Below, piece after piece: positions 35,578-43,883 of a stretch of DNA of 64,000 nucleotides. The stretch is from Streptomyces inhibens (GTDB lineage: Bacteria > Actinomycetota > Actinomycetes > Streptomycetales > Streptomycetaceae), in assembly GCF_003389455.1 (NCBI RefSeq), contig NZ_QUAC01000158.1, forward strand, positions 1 to 64,000, in the 5' to 3' direction. Below the pieces are notes generated by a model. That model ran no database searches, had not been told where the DNA came from, and saw only the letters and a program-made list of their open reading frames with translations. The translations under genes were made by a program, and so were the position numbers. Within the stretch, counting starts at the first letter, position 1. The number at the start of each line of letters is the position of its first letter.

Positions 35578-36717
35578 TCAATCGCCCCAGATCTTGCGGT
35601 AAGCCTGGCGGTAGCCCTCGGAGTCCCAGGACAGTGCGCCGCCGCTGTTGGCGGCGGTGGCGATGTGGACGGGGGCGACGTACCCGCTGTCCGGGGCGCC
35701 GGTGAAGGCGCGGTTGAACTCGTCGACGATCTGCCAGCCCTGTTCGGAGAGGGGCTCGGGCACCGTGGCGGCCTGGAAATCCTTGCCGTTGACGCGCTGG
35801 AAGGCCGACGGGTCGCCGTCACCGGCACCGATGTTGAACGGGGCGCCGGCGCCGTCCTTGCCCGCGGCGCGCAGGGCGGGGGCGGCGTGGCCGAAGTACA
35901 GGTCGTTGATGGCGGCGGAATAGGTCCACTTGCGGCCGAAACGGGACAGCAGGGAGCGGACTTCCCCGATGGAGCGGCTGTTGACTTGGGGAATGGGGAT
36001 GTTGGTGTAGCTCAGCAGCTTGGTGCCGGAGCAGGTGGCGAGTTCCTTCTTGATCAGATCGGACTTGTGCTTCGCGAAGGGTACCGAGGCGTCGGTGAAC
36101 AGGACGACGCCCGCGCGGCCGTTGGACCGGGCGATGATCCAGTCGGCGCTGATCTTCGCGACGTCCTCGACCCGGGAGGTGATGTTGCTGAAGAGTTGCG
36201 GATCTTTACTGGGGCCGGGAGTTGCGGCGGCGTGCCAGCCGATCAGCGAAATTCCCGCCGAATTGGCCTTTTTGACGTCCGCTGCGGCTATCCCGGGATC
36301 GAAACCGCTGATGACGATGCCGTCCGGCTTGAGGCGCAAGGCCTGCTTGAAGGCGGCCCGCTGACCGTCGGGCGTGCCCTGGCCGTTGAGGGTGCGGGCG
36401 TGCCATCCGACGATCTCGGCGGCTTCCTGGACACCTTGGGCGACTCCGGCGACGCCGGGGTTGGTCAGGGTCTGGGCGATGTAGACGATGGTCTTGCCGT
36501 GGACTGCCTTGGGTCCGGTGGTGGGGCCCCTCCAGGGGGCGTTGACCTCCTCGGCCTTCTTGACGGCTTGCTTGGCCCTGGAAAGGGCGGCGGGGCATCC
36601 GGGCTTGGAGGAGCTCCCGTGGGATGCGGTGGCTCCGGCGCCGGGTTCACAGCCGACGGCGGTGGCCATGACCAGGAGTGCGGCGGCTGTCACGACCGCC
36701 TTGCGGGTGGGGTGCAC
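35578..36717 (-). CDS. Sugar ABC transporter substrate-binding lipoprotein (orphan)
   Basis: A 379-residue lipoprotein of the periplasmic-binding-protein-like type I family (ribose/galactose-binding, Peripla_BP_4). The signal ends MATAVGC, a lipobox. The mature protein has the first strand TIVYIAQTLTNPGVAGVAQGVQEAAEIVGW and the middle KPDGIVISGFDPGIAAADVKKANSAGI typical of these binders. The GTG at 36717 follows GAGGAGA and matches the signal; the frame stays open 115 codons further without resemblance. No permease or ATPase gene is next to it, so it either works with components elsewhere or acts as a sensor. It is divergent from the conservon. Confidence 0.88.
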   Translation of the reverse strand: MHPTRKAVVTAAALLVMATAVGCEPGAGATASHGSSSKPGCPAALSRAKQAVKKAEEVNAPWRGPTTGPKAVHGKTIVYIAQTLTNPGVAGVAQGVQEAAEIVGWHARTLNGQGTPDGQRAAFKQALRLKPDGIVISGFDPGIAAADVKKANSAGISLIGWHAAATPGPSKDPQLFSNITSRVEDVAKISADWIIARSNGRAGVVLFTDASVPFAKHKSDLIKKELATCSGTKLLSYTNIPIPQVNSRSIGEVRSLLSRFGRKWTYSAAINDLYFGHAAPALRAAGKDGAGAPFNIGAGDGDPSAFQRVNGKDFQAATVPEPLSEQGWQIVDEFNRAFTGAPDSGYVAPVHIATAANSGGALSWDSEGYRQAYRKIWGD

Positions 36718-37143
36718 GGGTCTCCTCGCAGGGCAGGATGAGGATACGGGTTGGGGTGGGGGGAGACAGATTACGGGTGGCGATGCTCCGCGGCGCAGCC
36801 ACCTCCGGGAGGTACGGCGTATGCCACCGACGCCGGGCCCGATGCGGAACGAGCCGTCCGCGCCCTGCTCCCCTACGGACACCGGCCCATCGGCCGGCAT
36901 GGCACACCACAACGGGGTAACGGGCCAAAAGTGACAAAGAGTTGAATACCGCTTGGCCGTTGATGGTCGTGTGTTGCATGCGCGTGCACAAGCGGTAATG
37001 TTCGCGGCCGGTTGGGCATGTGGCGCAATCCTTTCGCTCGCATTTTCGGGCGAACTACGCAAGCGTCACGATCCCCCGTCGTCGGCGGTCGGCAACAACA
37101 ACCCCTCGGTCACCGCTCAGGAGCACGTCGTAAGGAGGCCTGG
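36718..37143. other. Intergenic region between divergent lipoprotein and conservon genes
   Basis: 426 bases holding both promoters. The AAGGAGG at 37132-37138 serves the conservon kinase. The stretch from about 36920 to 37080 is less GC-rich than its surroundings (GTGACAAAGAGTTGAATACC), as expected of a promoter, but no -35/-10 pair is convincing enough to annotate. Confidence 0.5.
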
Positions 37144-39624
37144 GTGTCTGTGGACACAGTGGACCCGCCACACGAACCGGACCCGTCCCGGCGTTCACCG
37201 TCGAGGCCGCGGTTCCGTCAGCAGGCGGGCGCCCTCCTGGACCGATGGCCGTTCCGCCGGAAACTCAACGTTCTGGTGATCGCGCCCGTCGCCGTCGTCG
37301 GCGTGCTTCTGGGCATCGGCGTCAACACCCAGGTGGAGAAGGCCCGGGACGCCGACCGGACCGCGGAGCTGGTGCGCGACAGCGAGCAGGTCACCAGGCT
37401 GATCAACGACGTGCAGGCCGAACACCGGCAGGCGCTCCTGCTGTCCGTGGAGCAGGAGTCGGCCCGGCCCGGCGCCGCCCTGCCGTCGACCGCCGCCTAC
37501 CGCGGGACGCAGCGGGACACCGATGAGCAGGTCACCGCCGTGCGTTCCGCGTTCGGGGCGGGCCTGCCGAAGGAGGAGGCGCGGGCCCTTGAGTACATCC
37601 GGGGCCTTGCCGTGCTGCGCGACAAGGTCGAACGGGGCTCGGTTCCGGCCGCCGGCATCGATCCCGCGTACGCTGCCGCGGTCGGCTACCTGATCGACGG
37701 CATCGGCCTCGACCGCTTCGACGGCACCTCGTCGTCCTCGGTCACCCATCTCCTCGACACGGTACTGCGCGCCGACGCCGCCCACGCGGCCTTCGAGAGC
37801 GGGGTGTTCTCCGCCCAGACCCGGGATGCCAACGCGCTCACCGAGTACACCCGGGCGGTCGGCGCTCACGAGCTCTACGAGGAGCAGACGGAACGGTTCA
37901 GCAGGATCGCCGACCCGGACCAGGTCCTGCGCCTGAGCGGGATCGAGCGAGATGCCGAGGAGAACGGCATCGAGGCCCAGTTCGCGGAGCTCCAGATCGA
38001 TCCGGGCTCCCTGCAGGGCCAGACCCCGGAACAGCTGCGCAAGGCGATCACCGCCGGAACCCGGCAGGCCGCGGCCCGCCTCGACATCACCCGGTCGCTG
38101 ATCGATCAGATCGCCGCCCGGGCCGACGGTCTCTCCCAAGGCGCCCTGGACAACGCGCTGGCGATGCTCGGCCTCGCCCTGCTCGGCTTCGCCTCCTGGC
38201 TGACCTTCTCCGTCCTGGTCCGGCGCTCGGTCGTACGTCCCCTGGCGGCCCTGACCGGCGCCGCCCAGCAGGTGGTCGACGTGGCCGGCGAGGAGCTCGC
38301 CAGGGTCGAGGACGACGAGTCGCCGGAGCGCACCCCGCTGCAGGCGCGGCCGATCCCCGTTCCCGTCCGCGACGAGATCGGCCACCTGGCCGAGGCGTTC
38401 AACCAAGTGCAGGTCACCGCCGCGGCGCTGCTGGAGCGGCAGGTGCTCAGCCGCCGCAACGTCGCCGAGATGTTCGGCAACGTCGGACGCCGTGTCAGCA
38501 ACCTCACCTCACGCCAGCTGATGCTGATCGACGCGGTGGAACGCGAGGAGACCGACGCCGGCGTCCTGGAGCGGATGTACCGCATCGACCACATCGCCGT
38601 GCGCCTCCAGCGCAACGCCGACAGTCTGATGCTGCTCGCCGGAATCCGGGACCCCGAGGTGGAGTCCCGGCCGACCACCCTGGTCAACGTCATACGGGCG
38701 GGGCTCGGCCAGATCGAGGGGTATCAGCGGGTGTCCCTGCGGTCCGAGACCGAGGTCACCGTCGCGCCCGACATCGTCGACGATCTGACGCTGATGCTCG
38801 CCGAACTGCTGGAGAACGCGGTCTCGTTCTCCCCCTCCGACACGCCCGTCGAAGTGGTCGTCCGGCCCGGCACCGACGTCACCTCGGACGGTGGTGCCCT
38901 GATCGAGGTCATCGACCACGGCCTCGGGATGAGCACGGAACGCCTCGACGAGGAGAACTCCCGGCTGGTCCGCCGGGAACGGCTCGACCTCGTACCGACC
39001 AAGGTCCTCGGCCTGTTCGTGGTCGGGAACCTCGCCCGGCGCTCGGGCATCCGGGTCACCCTGAGCCGCACACCGGGCGGCGGGGTCACCGGCACCGTCT
39101 GGCTCCCCTCCGCGCTGCTGCTGGCCGTGAGCCCCGCCGCGACACCGTCCCCGGCAGCGGTCGCGGACGTGGCCGAGGCCGCGCCAGAGCACCCGGCAAC
39201 GCCCGAGCAGGAGTCCACCGCGCCCGCACCCGAGCCCGCGCCGGCCTCCGCCACGCCCCTGCCGGTGCGGACCCCCGGCACCACGCCCGAACAGCGGACG
39301 GGCGACCTCCCCCGGCGCCTCCCGTACCGCACGGACGCGGAACAGACCGCCCCCGCGGTCGAGCCGCGGCCGGCACAGTCCGCCCGGCCGCTGCGACGGC
39401 GGGTACGGGGTGCGACGCTCGATATGACCACCCAGGCCGCCGACCGGGAGACCCAGGCCGTGCGCCGACCTGTCGACGCCGACGCGGTCCGTTCGGAACT
39501 CGACGAATTCGAGGCCGCCGTACACAGGGCAGAGCAAGAGAGTGCTCCTGCCCCGAGGGATTCAGCCCCATCACCACACCAGCAACCCCGGAAGGAGTCG
39601 GGCAGTGACCACGCCGACAGGTAA
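37144..39624 (+). CDS. cvnA: Conservon sensor histidine kinase (CvnA-like) with nitrate/nitrite-sensing-like domain
   Basis: An 826-residue membrane kinase. Helix 1 lies near 41-61, an all-helical NIT-type sensor domain spans about 65-330, helix 2 (MLGLALLGFASWLTFSVLV) near 340-358, then a HAMP-like segment, a dimerisation region with MYRIDHIAVRLQRNADSLMLLAG (the His where these atypical kinases carry it) and a HATPase domain (LAELLENAVSFSPSDTPVEV.. HGLGMS.. LGLFVVGNLARRSGI). A long Pro/Ala/Glu tail follows, as usual for CvnA. The GTG at 37144 is fixed by AAGGAGG five bases upstream; the frame is open 44 codons further. It is the first gene of a four-gene conservon, a G-protein-like signalling unit of actinomycetes without a response regulator. 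Confidence 0.93.
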   Translation: MSVDTVDPPHEPDPSRRSPSRPRFRQQAGALLDRWPFRRKLNVLVIAPVAVVGVLLGIGVNTQVEKARDADRTAELVRDSEQVTRLINDVQAEHRQALLLSVEQESARPGAALPSTAAYRGTQRDTDEQVTAVRSAFGAGLPKEEARALEYIRGLAVLRDKVERGSVPAAGIDPAYAAAVGYLIDGIGLDRFDGTSSSSVTHLLDTVLRADAAHAAFESGVFSAQTRDANALTEYTRAVGAHELYEEQTERFSRIADPDQVLRLSGIERDAEENGIEAQFAELQIDPGSLQGQTPEQLRKAITAGTRQAAARLDITRSLIDQIAARADGLSQGALDNALAMLGLALLGFASWLTFSVLVRRSVVRPLAALTGAAQQVVDVAGEELARVEDDESPERTPLQARPIPVPVRDEIGHLAEAFNQVQVTAAALLERQVLSRRNVAEMFGNVGRRVSNLTSRQLMLIDAVEREETDAGVLERMYRIDHIAVRLQRNADSLMLLAGIRDPEVESRPTTLVNVIRAGLGQIEGYQRVSLRSETEVTVAPDIVDDLTLMLAELLENAVSFSPSDTPVEVVVRPGTDVTSDGGALIEVIDHGLGMSTERLDEENSRLVRRERLDLVPTKVLGLFVVGNLARRSGIRVTLSRTPGGGVTGTVWLPSALLLAVSPAATPSPAAVADVAEAAPEHPATPEQESTAPAPEPAPASATPLPVRTPGTTPEQRTGDLPRRLPYRTDAEQTAPAVEPRPAQSARPLRRRVRGATLDMTTQAADRETQAVRRPVDADAVRSELDEFEAAVHRAEQESAPAPRDSAPSPHQQPRKESGSDHADR

Positions 39625-40081
39625 GAGCAGTTCCGAGCGGGACGAGCCCATGGATCTGACAGCCGCCGCGGCCGACTTCACCTGGCTGCTCGACCGGTTC
39701 GCCACCCAGACCGCCGGTGTCGTCGACGCCATCGCGGTGTCCTCCGACGGTCTGCTGATCGCCGTCTCCCAACTGCGCGAGCAGGCCGACTCCGAGCGGC
39801 TCGCAGCGATCGTGTCGGGCATCACGAGTCTGGCCGCCGGTGCGTCCGGCAACTACGGCCTCGGCGGCCTCAACAAGGTCATCATCGACCTGGAGGGCGG
39901 CCATGTACTGGTGTCGGCCATCGGCTGCGGCGCCGTCCTCGGCGTGGTGACCTCGAAGGAGGCGAAGCTCGGCAACATCGCCTACGAGATGACCCTCTTC
40001 GCCAACCGGGCCGGGAGCGCGCTCACTCCCCAGCTGGTGCTGGAGCTCAAGAAGAACGCCGGCGCCGCACCGGCCCGCTGA
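39605..40081 (+). CDS. cvnB: Conservon roadblock/LC7 domain protein (CvnB-like)
   Basis: A 158-residue roadblock/LC7 protein, the GAP/GEF-like partner of the conservon GTPase. The core starts MDLTAAAADFTWLLDRFATQTAGVVDAIAVSSDGLLIAVS and continues through IIDLEGGHVLVSAIG. The GTG at 39605 lies inside the end of the kinase gene (20-base overlap) with AAGGAG eight bases upstream; an ATG at 39651 is an alternative that would match the usual length of 130 to 145 residues. Second gene of the conservon. Confidence 0.92.
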   Translation: MTTPTGKSSSERDEPMDLTAAAADFTWLLDRFATQTAGVVDAIAVSSDGLLIAVSQLREQADSERLAAIVSGITSLAAGASGNYGLGGLNKVIIDLEGGHVLVSAIGCGAVLGVVTSKEAKLGNIAYEMTLFANRAGSALTPQLVLELKKNAGAAPAR

Positions 40082-40129
40082 CCCGTCCCACACCGCGGAG
40101 GCAGGGGTGCAGTCGCCGAGAAGAGGATC

Positions 40130-40651
40130 ATGATGGCCGCCGGTGAACCAGGGCCGAACGAGGGTGGGGGTCCCCCCGGCGCATGGGGGTCCCCCCGCTC
40201 GAGCGGAGCCGAGAGTGGGGGAGGAGCCGAGAGCTTGGGGGAGGGCAGAGCCCAGGGTCCGTCGGAGCCGGCCGGCCGCGCTCCGGCGATCCGGCCTTTC
40301 CTGCTGACCGCCGGCCGGGTGGCGGGGGGCGGCGCCGGCCCGCCGCTCCCGGTCGAGACCCAGATCGTGGCGACCTCGTCCGGGCTCTCCGTCCTGGGCT
40401 CGCTCGCCTTCGAACAACACGACATCGTCGCCGCCTGCCGACGGCCGCAGTCGGTGGCGGAACTGGCCGCCCGGCTGCGCCTCCACCTCAACGTGGTCCG
40501 GGTGTTGGCGGAGGACCTGTGCACCGCCGGGCATCTGGCGGTCCATGTCCCGAACGCCAGGACAACCCAGGACATCTCCGTACTGCGAAGGGTTATTGAT
40601 GGTCTCCGTGCCGTCCCCGACTCACGGGACACACTCCGTGACAGCGGTTGA
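40130..40651 (+). CDS. cvnC: Conservon DUF742 protein (CvnC-like) with repeat-derived N-terminal extension
   Basis: A 173-residue protein. The DUF742 winged-helix-like core is the C-terminal 120 residues (IRPFLLTAGRVAGGG, LPVETQIVATSSG, RPQSVAELAARLRLHLNVVRVLAEDLCTAGHLAVH). The first 50 residues are Gly/Ala/Ser/Glu-rich and are encoded by a GC-rich repeat of a kind usually found between Streptomyces genes, so a repeat has entered the coding region in frame. The ATG follows GAGGATC. Third gene of the conservon; its end overlaps the GTPase gene by 53 bases. Confidence 0.88.
   Translation: MMAAGEPGPNEGGGPPGAWGSPRSSGAESGGGAESLGEGRAQGPSEPAGRAPAIRPFLLTAGRVAGGGAGPPLPVETQIVATSSGLSVLGSLAFEQHDIVAACRRPQSVAELAARLRLHLNVVRVLAEDLCTAGHLAVHVPNARTTQDISVLRRVIDGLRAVPDSRDTLRDSG
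40166..40248. repeat. GC-rich palindromic repeat inside the DUF742 gene
   Basis: The segment contains GGGGGTCCCCCC twice, then CGCTCGAGCG and two GGGGGAGG-type units. It resembles palindromic repeats scattered between Streptomyces genes. Here it is read through in frame as Gly/Pro/Ser-rich linker sequence. Confidence 0.75.
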
Positions 40652-41213
40652 ACAGCCGCCGGTACCGGTCAAGTTGGTCATCGCCGGCGGCTTCGGCGTC
40701 GGCAAGACCACGGCCGTGGGCTCGATCTCCGAGATCCGGCCACTGACCACGGAGGCCGCCATCACAGAGGTCGCGGCCGGCGTGGACGATCTCTCACACA
40801 CCCCCGGCAAGACCACCACCACGGTCGCCATGGACTTCGGCTGCATCACCATCGACCCGACGCTGAAGCTCTACATCTTCGGCACGCCGGGCCAGGACCG
40901 GTTCGGGTTCATGTGGGACGACGTGGTCGAGGGCGCTCTCGGCGGCCTGGTGATCGTGGACACCCGCCGCCTGGACGACTGTTACGCCGCAGTGGACTAC
41001 TTCGAGCACAAGGGCATGCCGTTCGCCGTCGCCGTCAACGCGTTCGACGGCGAAGTCCACCACAACCTCGACGAGGTGCGGTGGGCGCTGGACGTCTCCG
41101 ACCACGTACCGCTGATCGTCTTCGACGCCCGCAAGACGGGCTCGGTCCGGGACGCACTGCTGGTCGTACTCGAAGTCGCCCTGTCCCGCGTGGAAAACAC
41201 CACAGCGGGCTGA
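40599..41213 (+). CDS. cvnD: Conservon GTP/ATP-binding protein (CvnD-like)
   Basis: A 204-residue small GTPase-like protein. P-loop GGFGVGKTT, a switch region with SHTPGKTTTTVAMDFG, the G3-like FGTPGQDRFGFMW and a NAFDG in place of NKxD. These are the family's usual motifs; its nucleotide state is thought to be set by the roadblock partner. The ATG at 40599 has GAAGGG seven bases upstream and the protein then begins MVSVPSPTHG; homology starts at PVKLVIAGG. Last gene of the conservon. Confidence 0.93.
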   Translation: MVSVPSPTHGTHSVTAVEQPPVPVKLVIAGGFGVGKTTAVGSISEIRPLTTEAAITEVAAGVDDLSHTPGKTTTTVAMDFGCITIDPTLKLYIFGTPGQDRFGFMWDDVVEGALGGLVIVDTRRLDDCYAAVDYFEHKGMPFAVAVNAFDGEVHHNLDEVRWALDVSDHVPLIVFDARKTGSVRDALLVVLEVALSRVENTTAG

Positions 41214-41288
41214 CTCCCGGCCCCCTCTCGGACAGGCCCCCCGTACCGCCGTGCCTCGAAGGCCCGGATCAGTGCGGGCGGTTCCCGG

Positions 41289-41610
41289 TCACCACCACCT
41301 GACCGGGTCGGCGGCGAAGGCCGTCGTTGCCGCGCCGAGCAGTTCCTCGGAGGCAGCAGGTGCCTCCTTCGGGTGACGTGCCTGCCACTTCGCGACGTAC
41401 GGGCACAGGGGCGCGACCGCGAGCCCCTCGCGGCGGATTGATGTTCGCCAACGCCGCCTGGAACAGCGGCTCGCCCGGCGCAGGCACGGCGAACCGCTCG
41501 TACAGCTCCTTGGCCTCCGCCTCGCTGACGGCGTTGGCGAAGGCGTAGCGGAACTGGTCGTAGGTGAGCGGAACGGCCCGGTGGTAGTTCGCCGGGTTGC
41601 CGAGGACCAC
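41289..41610 (-). pseudogene. Chimeric remnant: alpha/beta hydrolase segment joined to the end of a GNAT acetyltransferase
   Basis: From 41610 down to about 41437 the frame reads NPANYHRAVPLTYDQFRYAFANAV and ELYERFAVPAPGEPLFQAALANINP, the cap and C-terminal part of a common Streptomyces alpha/beta hydrolase, but the nucleophile and His regions are missing. At about 41436 the recognisable sequence shifts frame to EGLAVAPLCPYVAKWQARHP, the usual end of a GNAT acetyltransferase, and runs to a stop at 41289. Neither part is a functional protein. On the other side it abuts a transporter remnant of opposite strand at about 41611. Confidence 0.72.
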
Positions 41611-41612
41611 GG

Positions 41613-41768
41613 GACCGGATCGCCGGCCTGGACCTCAACGTCCTCGGCTTCGCCATCGTGGGCATCTTCTTCGCCACCTGGATCCTCGCGCTCGCCGTGT
41701 GGAAGTTCGGCCGGATCGAGAAGAAGTGGTCGGCGGACGTCCGCCCAGTGGATCAGAGGACCGACTGA
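41613..41768 (+). pseudogene. C-terminal remnant of a HoxN/HupN/NixA nickel-cobalt transporter
   Basis: The frame reads DRIAGLDLNVLGFAIVGIFFATWILALAVWKFGRIEKKWS and then a stop. This is the last helix and tail of NiCoT permeases, cut off abruptly at its 5' side where the hydrolase remnant begins. No start codon or the HX4DH-containing helix is present, so it is non-functional. Confidence 0.75.
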
Positions 41769-41934
41769 GGGCTCCTTGCCGTAGACCCGTTCCGCTGGCT
41801 CACCCACGCCGTCGGCTCGGAAAATGCCGGTACGCCGCGCTACGGGACGCGGTTCCCCCATGGGCGGCGTACCGGCGCATCGTGATCGCCGGAACCGAAC
41901 CGGAACGGACGGCACCGGCTGAGCATCGGACGGC

Positions 41935-42555
41935 CTACACCGCGACCACCTCAGGGAGTCGCGCGCACGCCTCGGCAGACTTCAGCCATCCGGTGAGGTC
42001 TGCGCGGGCGCGAGCCACCCGGGAGCGGACGGTGCCGATGGGGCAGCCCACGGCCGCAGCGGCATCCGCGTACGGCATCCCGACCAACTGTGTGAGAACG
42101 AATGCCTGGCGCCGCTCGCCATCCAGTGCGTTGAGCAGCTCGCCCAGCGCCAGGCCGTCGTCGAATCCCGGTAGCCCGCTGGGCTGGCGGCGTTCCGCGA
42201 CCGTCTGCCAGTCGTCGACGTCGGCGATGCGCGGACGGGCGGCGGCGGACCGGTAGCGGTCGATCACCACCCGGCGGGCGATGGTCAGCAACCAGGTGCG
42301 GGCGCTGGAGCGCGCGGCAAATCCCGGCAGGCTGGTGAGGGCACGCAGAAACGTCTCCTGGGCGAGGTCATCGGCGCTGTTCGTGTCGCAGGTCAGGTGC
42401 GCCACGAATCTCCAGACATCACGGTGGGAGGCGCGTATGAAGCGCTCGACGGCGACCGGGTCACCGTCCCGTGCGGCCAGGGCCAAGGCGGTCAGCTGCT
42501 CGTCATCCACGGTGGTCCGCTTGCCACGGGCCGGACCAGCAAGGGCAGGAATCAT
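41935..42555 (-). CDS. sigC: ECF sigma factor, SigC-like
   Basis: A 206-residue extracytoplasmic-function sigma factor. Region 2 is RDVWRFVAHLTCDTNSADDLAQETFLRALTSLPGF followed by ARSSARTWLLTIARRVVIDRYRS; region 4 is LLNALDGERRQAFVLTQLVGMPYADAAAAVGCPIGTVRSRVARARADL. The closest match I recall is SigC of Mycobacterium tuberculosis, which has the same DVWRFVA and ARSSARTWLL segments. There is no anti-sigma gene beside it, as is also true of SigC. Work on mycobacterial SigC links it to copper acquisition, which fits the adjacent genes. The ATG at 42555 has AAAGGA nine bases upstream; a GTG two codons earlier is too close to it. Confidence 0.88.
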   Translation of the reverse strand: MIPALAGPARGKRTTVDDEQLTALALAARDGDPVAVERFIRASHRDVWRFVAHLTCDTNSADDLAQETFLRALTSLPGFAARSSARTWLLTIARRVVIDRYRSAAARPRIADVDDWQTVAERRQPSGLPGFDDGLALGELLNALDGERRQAFVLTQLVGMPYADAAAAVGCPIGTVRSRVARARADLTGWLKSAEACARLPEVVAV

Positions 42556-42864
42556 CGCCACATGTCCTTTGGGGGGCACGGGCCGTACCAAGACATGGCA
42601 CGGCCCTGTCGGTGAGCGGCACTCCGAGTACCCGTACGAAAGCCGGTGCAGACGTCACGGGGCGACGCTCGACGGGGATACGTGTACGGGCAGGCCGGAG
42701 GGCCGCGGGCCAAGGGCCGGCGTGTGCTCAGCTGCGCTCACAGAGACATGAGGAAGGCAGCCGTGCGGACACGCCGGTACTCCGCCCGCCACCGATTCGA
42801 TGCGCCTTGCAGAAAGGTGGAGTGGGGATCCCGGGCGGTGCCGGGAGAGTCCCAGGACGGGCGG
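42556..42864. other. Intergenic region upstream of the sigma factor gene
   Basis: Apart from the sigma gene ribosome site and a short hairpin (GGGCCGT/ACGGCCC, about 42580-42606), I see no gene. The sequence must contain the sigma promoter and the downstream end of the membrane-protein transcript. Confidence 0.45.
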
Positions 42865-43566
42865 TCAGCAGCAGACGAGATGCGTCGGCGGGCCCCTGCG
42901 GGAGAGCACGTGGTGCAGGCGCACCCCACCCGGACGCACGACATGACCGGCGCCGGTCACCGGGCGAGCGGACGGCATCAGCCCGGCCCAGCGCTGCGTC
43001 GTCAGGACCAGGAGCAGGGGCGCGAACAACACCGCGGCCACGGTGCGGGCGAGCCGGAACGCTGCCGCCTCGCCGCGCCACAGCCACAAGCCGCACATCA
43101 GCGCGGCCAGCGCGTGGGCAAGGGTCATGCCGGGGGTTCCAGGGCCGGAGTGCGCCAGGTGCAGCTCGCTCATGTCGCCGTGCACCACGGCCATTTGCCC
43201 AAGGTGCGCTGCGGAGCCGACGGGTACGGCAGCCATGCCCGCCATACCGCTCATCTCCGGCGTGCCGTCCATCGGCGTCGGCGCGGAGACCGAACTGCCT
43301 GGGCACGACTGCGCCAGGCCGAACAAGGAGTGCAGACCGAGTTGGGCCATGACCGTGGAACCGGTGACGACCAACCCGCCGCGTTCCTGCCCCGCCAGCC
43401 GCCAGGCCATCGTGCCCGCAGCGCCGAATGCGGCGACGAGAGCCCACCAGGGCAAAGGCTGCACGGACATGAACGCATGCCCCAGGGCTGCGGTCGTCAC
43501 GCACACAGCCGCGAAGATCGCGGCGCGCACGGCACGTGAAACCGACCCGGCAGTCATGTTGGACAT
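42865..43566 (-). CDS. Uncharacterised membrane protein, RRGPP family, copy 1 (His/Met-rich)
   Basis: A 233-residue membrane protein with about four helices, the first of three paralogues within 5 kb. Shared features: helix 1 RAAIFAAVCVTTAALGHAF, a second conserved block MAQLGLHSLFGLAQS, a His/Met-rich extracytoplasmic loop (MDGTPEMSGMAGMAAV, then HLGQMAVVHGDMSELHLAH), LAHALAALMCGLWLWRGEAA, and a C-terminal SRRGPP. The Met and His content of the loop fits copper binding. The ATG at 43566 is used; another ATG is three codons later. It lies between a SigC-like sigma gene and an ArsR remnant. The function is unknown; I infer copper or haem-related handling at the membrane from its companions. 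Confidence 0.75.
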   Translation of the reverse strand: MSNMTAGSVSRAVRAAIFAAVCVTTAALGHAFMSVQPLPWWALVAAFGAAGTMAWRLAGQERGGLVVTGSTVMAQLGLHSLFGLAQSCPGSSVSAPTPMDGTPEMSGMAGMAAVPVGSAAHLGQMAVVHGDMSELHLAHSGPGTPGMTLAHALAALMCGLWLWRGEAAAFRLARTVAAVLFAPLLLVLTTQRWAGLMPSARPVTGAGHVVRPGGVRLHHVLSRRGPPTHLVCC

Positions 43567-43633
43567 CGTGCCAGGGGGTTCGCCCGCCCGGGAGGGGGCA
43601 TGGTGCCTCGGGCTCGGTTGTTGTCCAGATCCG

Positions 43634-43813
43634 CTAAAGCACGCGGTGCTTCAGCAGTTCCGTACTCGCATCATCGACCACGCGGTAGCGCACTCCCCGG
43701 CCGTCTTTGTCGCCCTCGACGACTCCGGCGGCCCGTAGGAGGCCCAGCGCCTGGGAGACGGCGGGATCCTTCATGCCGGTGGCGACTGTCAGGTCGGAGA
43801 CGGCGAAGTGGTC
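43634..43813 (-). pseudogene. 5'-truncated ArsR-type regulator remnant
   Basis: The frame reads HFAVSDLTVATGMKDPAVSQALGLLRAAGVVEGDKDGRGVRYRVVD and ends ELLKHRVL plus stop. This is the second half of the ArsR/SmtB winged helix (recognition helix and wing); the N-terminal part with the usual start is missing and an in-frame stop lies just upstream. A metal-responsive repressor once sat here, next to the metal-related genes. Confidence 0.75.
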
Positions 43814-43821
43814 TCACGCGG

Positions 43822-43866
43822 AAGCCCTGGTGGGGCGGTAGCACTCCGTCCGCCCCACCAGGGCTT
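43822..43866 (-). terminator. Strong hairpin terminator after the YcnI gene
   Basis: A perfect 17-bp stem (AAGCCCTGGTGGGGCGG at 43822-43838, complement at 43850-43866) with an 11-nt loop, 18 bases after the YcnI stop. Its position next to the truncated ArsR frame suggests the insertion or deletion that removed arsR ended here. Confidence 0.88.
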
Positions 43867-43883
43867 GCCTGGCTTCCGGTTGG

